Of a DNA stretch of 6,300 nt, positions 1 through 6,300 are shown piece by piece. How positions within the stretch are numbered: position 1 is the stretch's first letter; every line of letters begins with the position of its first letter. Below the pieces are notes generated by a model. It made no database searches and was not told the DNA's origin. It worked only from the letters and a program-made list of their open reading frames with translations. The stretch is taken from assembly GCA_002333125.1 (NCBI GenBank), contig DDBM01000265.1:8595-14894 (forward strand), written 5' to 3'. Source of the stretch: Moraxellaceae bacterium UBA2032. GTDB taxonomy: Bacteria > Pseudomonadota > Gammaproteobacteria > Pseudomonadales > Moraxellaceae. A program made the translations under genes and the position numbers.

Positions 1-834
1 GATATTGATGATGCCGAGCATCGTCACATTGCAGCGATTCGCTTAATTGCCAAAATGCCAACGATGGCAGCGATGAGTTATAAATACACAGCGGGTCAAC
101 CGTTTATGTATCCGCGTAACGATTTAAGCTATTCCGAAAACTTTTTGCACATGATGTTTGGTACACCATGCGAAGAATACAAAGTAAATCCTGTTATTGC
201 CAAAGCAATGGACAGAATTTTTGTATTACACGCAGACCACGAACAAAATGCCTCGACTTCTACCGTACGTTTAACAGGCTCTACAGGTGCTAATCCTTAT
301 GCCTGTATCGCGGCAGGTATTGCGGCATTGTGGGGGCCTTCTCACGGCGGAGCTAACGAAGCTGTGTTAAAAATGCTAGATGAAATTGGTGATGTGTCTA
401 ATCTTGATGCCTTTATTGCGCGTGTTAAAGACAAAAACGACAGCACTAAATTGATGGGCTTTGGTCACCGCGTTTACAAAAACTTTGACCCACGCGCCAA
501 AGTCATGAAACAAACCTGTGACGAAGTATTAAGTGCTTTAGGCATTAATGACCCACAATTAGAATTAGCCATGAAACTCGAAGAAATTGCTTTGCAAGAC
601 GAGTATTTTGTGTCGCGTAAACTCTATCCCAATGTGGACTTTTACTCGGGTATTATCTTAAAAGCAATTGGTATTCCTACTTCTATGTTTACCGTGATAT
701 TTGCTTTAGGTCGTACACCAGGTTGGATTGCACATTGGTTAGAAATGCACTCTGCCTCTTACAAAATCGGTCGTCCACGCCAGTTATATAATGGCCCAGT
801 GCAACGTGATTTTGTGCCAGTAGAAAAGCGTTAA
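1..834 (+). CDS. gltA: Citrate synthase (type II), 3' part; 5' end outside window
   Basis: Citrate synthase condenses oxaloacetate and acetyl-CoA to citrate, the entry step of the TCA cycle, in the cytoplasm. The reading frame is open from base 1, so the gene starts to the left of the window. 277 residues are visible; the E. coli enzyme has 427, so about 150 N-terminal residues are missing. Seen motifs are HADHEQN (from base 229, oxaloacetate-binding His), GPSHGGAN (catalytic His at 343-345), GFGHRVYKN (His at 466-468) and NVDFYSG (catalytic Asp at 637-639). The C-terminal RPRQLY contains the family's substrate-binding Arg. All key residues known from the E. coli enzyme in this part are present and the frame is unbroken, so the enzyme should be active. 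From family knowledge, Gram-negative type II enzymes are hexamers inhibited by NADH; the window cannot test that. The gene ends TAA and is followed by a hairpin and an intrinsic terminator, so it is probably the end of its transcript. Confidence 0.97.
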   Translation, partial: DIDDAEHRHIAAIRLIAKMPTMAAMSYKYTAGQPFMYPRNDLSYSENFLHMMFGTPCEEYKVNPVIAKAMDRIFVLHADHEQNASTSTVRLTGSTGANPYACIAAGIAALWGPSHGGANEAVLKMLDEIGDVSNLDAFIARVKDKNDSTKLMGFGHRVYKNFDPRAKVMKQTCDEVLSALGINDPQLELAMKLEEIALQDEYFVSRKLYPNVDFYSGIILKAIGIPTSMFTVIFALGRTPGWIAHWLEMHSASYKIGRPRQLYNGPVQRDFVPVEKR

Positions 835-846
835 TCGCTAACGCTT
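826..846 (+). other. Hairpin spanning the gltA stop codon
   Basis: AAGCGTTA (826-833) and TAACGCTT (839-846) form a perfect 8-bp inverted repeat with the 5-base loop ATCGC. The stop codon TAA (832-834) lies in the left arm and loop edge. There is no T-run after it, so it is not an intrinsic terminator by itself. It may protect the mRNA 3' end or be incidental. Confidence 0.45.
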
Positions 847-884
847 GAGGATTTACCTTCTGCGTAAATTCTAAGTTATGCCTT

Positions 885-916
885 CAAAGGCCGCTTCTGC
901 GGCCTTTGTTGTTTTT
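885..916 (+). terminator. Rho-independent terminator downstream of gltA
   Basis: CAAAGGCCGC (885-894) pairs perfectly with GCGGCCTTTG (899-908) across a TTCT loop, giving a 10-bp GC-rich stem. It is followed directly by TTGTTTTT (909-916). This is a textbook intrinsic terminator on the + strand, 50 bases after the gltA stop. The minus-strand side lacks a T-run, so it should act in one direction only. It ends just before the ribosome binding site of the next gene. Confidence 0.9.
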
Positions 917-922
917 GGAGAG
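917..922 (+). promoter_or_regulatory. Ribosome binding site fixing the dehydrogenase start
   Basis: GGAGAG lies 7 bases before ATG 930. It supports that ATG over an in-frame TTG at 906, which falls inside the terminator stem and has no such site. Confidence 0.75.
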
Positions 923-929
923 ACTAACA

Positions 930-1799
930 ATGAAACTTGCATTTATTGGCTTAGGCAATATGGGCTACCCGATGGCTGGCCATTTAGCTAAGCAAGGTTA
1001 TGACATTACGGTTTATAACCGCACCACCGCAAAAGCCCAACACTGGGTTGAGCAATATGGTTTTACTTATGCACTGAGTCCATTAATGGCTGTTGCTAAC
1101 GCTGATATGGTGTTTATTTGTGTGGGTAATGACAACGATTTAAGCGATGTAGTTTTAGGTAAAAACGGCATTATGCAAGGCTTAAAGTCAGGAGCTATTG
1201 TCGTTGACCACTCTACTGTTTCGGCCGAGCTATCGCGTGATTTAGCGGTATTATTAGTACAGCGCAACGTGGACTTTATGGATGCGCCTGTGTCGGGTGG
1301 TCAACAAGGGGCAATTAATGGTCAGCTAAGTATTATGTGCGGTGCAAAAGAAGAAGTTTTTGCTAAAGCTCAACCCATATTAAGCGCGTATGGCAAAACC
1401 ATTACTCACATGGGTCAAATTGGTAGCGGTCAATTAACTAAAATGGTTAATCAAATTTGTGTTGCAGGTTTATTACAGGGCTTGGCCGAAGGTATTCATT
1501 TTGCCCAAAAATCGGGCATTGATGTAGAAAAAGCCTTAAATGTGATTAGTCATGGTGCGGCTTCTTCATGGCAAATGATTAACCGTTATCAGACCATGTT
1601 AGCCGAACAATATAATCATGGTTTTGCTGTTGATTGGATGCGTAAAGATTTAGATATTTGCTTGCATGAGGCGGCTAAAAATGGCGCGCAATTACCTGTT
1701 ACCCAATTGGTAAATCAATTTTATGGCGAGGTACAAGACTTAGGTGGCGGTCGTTGGGATACCTCTAGTTTGTTGGTGAGATTGCAACAAAAAAACTAA
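930..1799 (+). CDS. NAD(P)-dependent beta-hydroxyacid dehydrogenase (3-hydroxyisobutyrate dehydrogenase family)
   Basis: The product is a soluble 289-residue oxidoreductase that should interconvert a beta-hydroxyacid and its semialdehyde with NAD(P). Residues 5-19 (FIGLGNMGYPMAGHL) match the family's N-terminal Rossmann signature, with GxGxxG at 7-12. NRT at 30-32 closes the second beta strand; the Arg, without an acidic residue there, suggests NADP(H), which is inference. DAPVSGG at 118-124 is the substrate-binding loop. GSGQLTKMVNQ at 165-175 carries the expected catalytic Lys171 and Asn174. Lys239-Asp240-Leu241 is the conserved C-terminal KDL. The length is normal for the family. Candidates are 3-hydroxyisobutyrate, tartronate semialdehyde (GarR-like), succinic semialdehyde/glyoxylate (GLYR-like) or serine dehydrogenase. 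The sequence does not decide among them, so I give no symbol. ATG 930 is chosen because GGAGAG precedes it and the protein then starts directly at the Rossmann strand. The neighbours give no pathway hint. Confidence 0.92.
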   Translation: MKLAFIGLGNMGYPMAGHLAKQGYDITVYNRTTAKAQHWVEQYGFTYALSPLMAVANADMVFICVGNDNDLSDVVLGKNGIMQGLKSGAIVVDHSTVSAELSRDLAVLLVQRNVDFMDAPVSGGQQGAINGQLSIMCGAKEEVFAKAQPILSAYGKTITHMGQIGSGQLTKMVNQICVAGLLQGLAEGIHFAQKSGIDVEKALNVISHGAASSWQMINRYQTMLAEQYNHGFAVDWMRKDLDICLHEAAKNGAQLPVTQLVNQFYGEVQDLGGGRWDTSSLLVRLQQKN

Positions 1800-1830
1800 C
1801 TAATCTTGCACTGCACTTGCTGCCAAGATT
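1789..1830 (-). terminator. Possible weak intrinsic terminator of the flavoprotein gene
   Basis: On the minus strand AATCTTG and CAAGATT (window positions 1824-1830 and 1802-1808) can form a 7-bp stem with a 15-base loop within the last codons of the flavoprotein gene. After the stop there is a run of seven T (1789-1795), six bases past the stem. The stem is AT-rich and the spacing is long, so this is weak. No comparable T-run follows it on the + strand, so it would not end the dehydrogenase transcript. Confidence 0.35.
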
Positions 1831-2830
1831 GCTCAATATCAGTAACCATACGCTGCATCATTTCATCAGCGGTACAAACATCATGAATTAACCCTTGCGA
1901 CTGCCCAATAAACTGCATACCGCGCTCTAAATCGCCTTGCTCGGTGGCTGCTTTTAAGCGTGGTGTGGCTGCACCAAAATTGGCTAATAATCGTATTTTT
2001 TGCGGCTCAAGCACCAAACCTGCTAATACTTTCCAAATAGGCACTTTTAACTCTATGGCCGCAAAAAAAGCTTGCCATACAGTAATTACAAAATTCATTG
2101 GCTTGTGAGTGAGTTTTTGAGCTGTAGGCGTTTTCATATAACGTGCAGGCAAACCATCAAAATTGGGCGAGTAGATGGTGTCGTGTTGGTCTTTGGCAAT
2201 TACTTGTTGTTTGATTTGTTGATGTAGCGGGCTTTCTGCCACGGTGGCAAAACGCGACCCCATCGCCACCGCCTCTGCCCCTAACGCAAAAGCAGCCAAT
2301 ACACCACGTTGATCGGCAAAACCGCCACAGGCAATCACAGGAATGTCTAGCACATCTACAATCGCAGGCACTAACACTAAAGAAGTCACTTCTCCACCAT
2401 GTGCAGCGGCTTCGTGACCTGTTACCATCACCGCATCAGCCCCTTGTTGTTGTGCCGCCAACGCATGTTTAGCGGTCGTAACGGTGGCAATGGCTTTGCC
2501 ACCATAGGCATGACATGCCTTAATTAACCAATCTCCTTTGCCTAAAGAAAAGTTAATCACAGGCACGTGTAAATCTAGGGCAATTTGAGCGTTTTCTTTA
2601 GCCGAGGGCATCATTAAGGCGCAATTTACGCCAAAAGGTTTATGCGTCAATTCGCGCACTCGCAAAATAGCCGCTTTGGTTTGTTCGGCAGTTAATGGCC
2701 CTAAAGCCAAAATCCCCAAGCCCCCTGCATTACTTACTGCTGCCACTAATTCGGGTGTAGAAATCCAACTCATGCCCGTTAAAATAATGGGATATTGAAT
2801 GTTTAAAAGTGCTGTGATTGCTGTTTTCAT
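1796..2830 (-). CDS. Nitronate monooxygenase / FabK-like FMN-dependent flavoprotein
   Basis: The product is a 344-residue TIM-barrel flavoprotein of the 2-nitropropane dioxygenase / enoyl-ACP reductase II (FabK) superfamily. Known members oxidise alkyl nitronates, reduce enoyl-ACP or reduce quinones with NADH, so the substrate here is open. Residues 12-39 hold the first FMN-binding loop (YPIILTGMSW, then SNAGGLG). GHEAAAHGGE at 138-147 contains the conserved His144, the catalytic base position. PVIACGGFADQRG at 164-176 and AVAMGSRF at 187-194 are the phosphate-binding segments. The tail after about 235 is ordinary for longer members. ATG at 2828-2830 is preferred because the next in-frame Met (residue 20) would remove the first FMN strand; no clear Shine-Dalgarno precedes it. 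The gene lies 67 bases downstream of the cyclic-nucleotide-binding gene on the same strand and may share its transcript. Its TAG stop overlaps the stop of the convergent dehydrogenase by 3 positions. Confidence 0.88.
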   Translation of the reverse strand: MKTAITALLNIQYPIILTGMSWISTPELVAAVSNAGGLGILALGPLTAEQTKAAILRVRELTHKPFGVNCALMMPSAKENAQIALDLHVPVINFSLGKGDWLIKACHAYGGKAIATVTTAKHALAAQQQGADAVMVTGHEAAAHGGEVTSLVLVPAIVDVLDIPVIACGGFADQRGVLAAFALGAEAVAMGSRFATVAESPLHQQIKQQVIAKDQHDTIYSPNFDGLPARYMKTPTAQKLTHKPMNFVITVWQAFFAAIELKVPIWKVLAGLVLEPQKIRLLANFGAATPRLKAATEQGDLERGMQFIGQSQGLIHDVCTADEMMQRMVTDIEQSWQQVQCKIS

Positions 2831-2860
2831 GAATGTATCGCGTTAAGCTAATTTCACTCA

Positions 2861-2889
2861 AAGATACCTACATATCGTCCAACAAACAA
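2861..2889 (-). promoter_or_regulatory. Weak candidate promoter for the flavoprotein gene
   Basis: On the minus strand TTGTTT (2884-2889) and TATCTT (2861-2866) are separated by 17 bases. They match the sigma-70 hexamers at 3 of 6 and 4 of 6 positions. The -10 ends 30 bases before the ATG, a sensible leader length. Co-transcription from the upstream gene is an equally good explanation. Confidence 0.2.
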
Positions 2890-2897
2890 CTCAGTAA

Positions 2898-3368
2898 TTA
2901 CAACACATTCACTAATCTTAATAATTCGGTATCTAAACGACTTAAACGCTCATCTAAAGCACGTAAACGACGGCTAACCTCTCGGGCTAAATTCATCTGA
3001 ATTAAGGCAAATTGCTCTAAATAACATTCGGATAAAACATATAAAGCCTGATGAGAAATTTCTAAAGCAATACAATCCTCTACTGCTAATACCGAAGCAC
3101 TACGCGGATTTAAGTCAATTAACGCCATTTCACCAAAACAGTCACCACGCGCTAAATATTGCAATTTTATTTTTTCACCTTTTAGCACCAAGACTTTGCC
3201 CTCTTTTAAAATAAACAAGGAGTTCGCCGAGTCACCTTCTTTAAAAAAATAATTATTTGCCTTGATGCTTACTTCGGGGCAATGTTGTAGCAATAATTCC
3301 AAAGCAGACTCATGAATAGCTCCAAAAATGGGCATTGCTTGTAATAAATGCAGAGATTGAGTATCCAT
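2898..3368 (-). CDS. Stand-alone cyclic-nucleotide-binding (Crp-type) domain protein
   Basis: The product is a 156-residue soluble protein built from one cyclic-nucleotide-binding beta-roll and a C-terminal helix. Residues 11-30 are the N-terminal helices (AMPIFGAIHESAL), with a typical YFFKEGDSANSLFILKEGKV start of the roll at 40-59. The phosphate-binding cassette is GDCFGEMALIDLNPRSAS at 75-92. It keeps both Glu80 (ribose contact) and Arg89 (phosphate contact), so the protein looks able to bind cAMP or cGMP. Residues 126-153 (LAREVSRRLRALDERLSRLDTELL) form an amphipathic, heptad-like helix suited to dimerisation. There is no helix-turn-helix after it, so it is not a CRP/FNR-type DNA-binding regulator, and no kinase, channel or other output domain is attached. 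The start is ATG 3366-3368; an upstream in-frame TTG at 3461 would add a non-conserved basic leader across an AT-rich promoter-like region. The gene is divergent from leuS and upstream of the flavoprotein gene. The output partner is unknown. Confidence 0.88.
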   Translation of the reverse strand: MDTQSLHLLQAMPIFGAIHESALELLLQHCPEVSIKANNYFFKEGDSANSLFILKEGKVLVLKGEKIKLQYLARGDCFGEMALIDLNPRSASVLAVEDCIALEISHQALYVLSECYLEQFALIQMNLAREVSRRLRALDERLSRLDTELLRLVNVL

Positions 3369-3376
3369 AAGATGAC

Positions 3377-3388
3377 TACTTATAAGTA
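3377..3388. repeat. 12-bp perfect palindrome before the cyclic-nucleotide-binding gene
   Basis: TACTTATAAGTA is a perfect palindrome 8 bases upstream of the ATG at 3368. It lies in the presumed leader of that gene and could be an operator or simply AT-rich sequence. Confidence 0.35.
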
Positions 3389-3399
3389 ATAAAGAGGTA

Positions 3400-6165
<2,766 letters not shown>

Positions 6166-6189
6166 AATACTGCTTAAATGCCTCGGCTC

Positions 6190-6262
6190 TTGTAGGATGG
6201 GTCGAGGTACGAGACCCATCAACACGTTAACAATGGGTTTCCTGCGTCAACCCATCCTACAA
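6190..6262. repeat. 73-bp double-hairpin palindromic repeat (REP/MITE-like)
   Basis: The outer arms TTGTAGGATGGGT (6190-6202) and its exact complement (6250-6262) form a 13-bp perfect inverted repeat. Each half also folds alone: GATGGGTC/GACCCATC (6196-6203 and 6213-6220) and ATGGGTT/AACCCAT (6233-6239 and 6249-6255), each with a 9-base loop. The centre holds GTTAAC (6226-6231). It starts 25 bases after the leuS stop and codes for nothing. The TAGGATGGGT...ACCCATCCTA form resembles dispersed extragenic repeats I recall from gammaproteobacteria. No T-run follows, so it is not a classical intrinsic terminator. Confidence 0.75.
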
Positions 6263-6300
6263 CTCAATCCATTAACCCCTTGTTGATGTTATTTATGCGC

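Noticed and set aside
1067..1267. 66-codon open frame on the minus strand inside the dehydrogenase gene
   Set aside because: It lies wholly antisense to a well-supported gene, has no recognisable motif or ribosome binding site, and reads as a shadow of the other strand.
2832..2860. TTGAGT...TACATT as a promoter for the flavoprotein gene
   Set aside because: The -10-like hexamer ends one base before the ATG, so transcription would start inside the coding sequence.
6166..6262. Intrinsic terminator after leuS
   Set aside because: The hairpins are strong but neither is followed by a T-run, so I describe them as a repeat and not as a terminator.

Overview
This is an ordinary housekeeping stretch of a bacterial chromosome, most likely from a moderately AT-rich gammaproteobacterium. 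The reasons are a GltA tail and a LeuRS that both follow the Escherichia coli proteins closely from memory, and a palindromic repeat of a form I associate with gammaproteobacterial genomes. I cannot fix the order or genus from the sequence. No tRNA, rRNA, CRISPR array, insertion sequence, phage gene or defence system is visible.

Layout from left to right. (1) The last 277 codons of citrate synthase (gltA, + strand) enter from the left edge. They end in a hairpin over the stop codon, followed by a strong intrinsic terminator. (2) A complete NAD(P)-dependent beta-hydroxyacid dehydrogenase of the 3-hydroxyisobutyrate dehydrogenase type (+) starts only 13 bases after that terminator. (3) Its stop codon overlaps, tail to tail, the stop of a nitronate monooxygenase / enoyl-ACP reductase II-like flavoprotein (-). 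(4) Upstream of that gene on the same strand lies a small stand-alone cyclic-nucleotide-binding protein (-). (5) A 196-base divergent regulatory region carries several short inverted repeats. (6) A complete leucyl-tRNA synthetase gene, leuS (+), follows. (7) A 73-base double-hairpin palindromic repeat follows leuS, then 38 bases with no clear gene.

The genes do not form one pathway. gltA feeds the TCA cycle and leuS serves translation. The three genes between them are metabolic or regulatory accessories. The cyclic-nucleotide-binding protein and the flavoprotein are co-directional with a 67-base gap and could be co-transcribed, but nothing in their sequences shows that they act together.

Points most worth a second look are the KMAKS (not KMSKS) signature and the single retained zinc knuckle in LeuRS, the palindromic repeat and a possible decayed relative of it upstream of leuS, the stand-alone cyclic-nucleotide receptor, and the terminator abutting the dehydrogenase start. 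I did not find a convincing undescribed system here.
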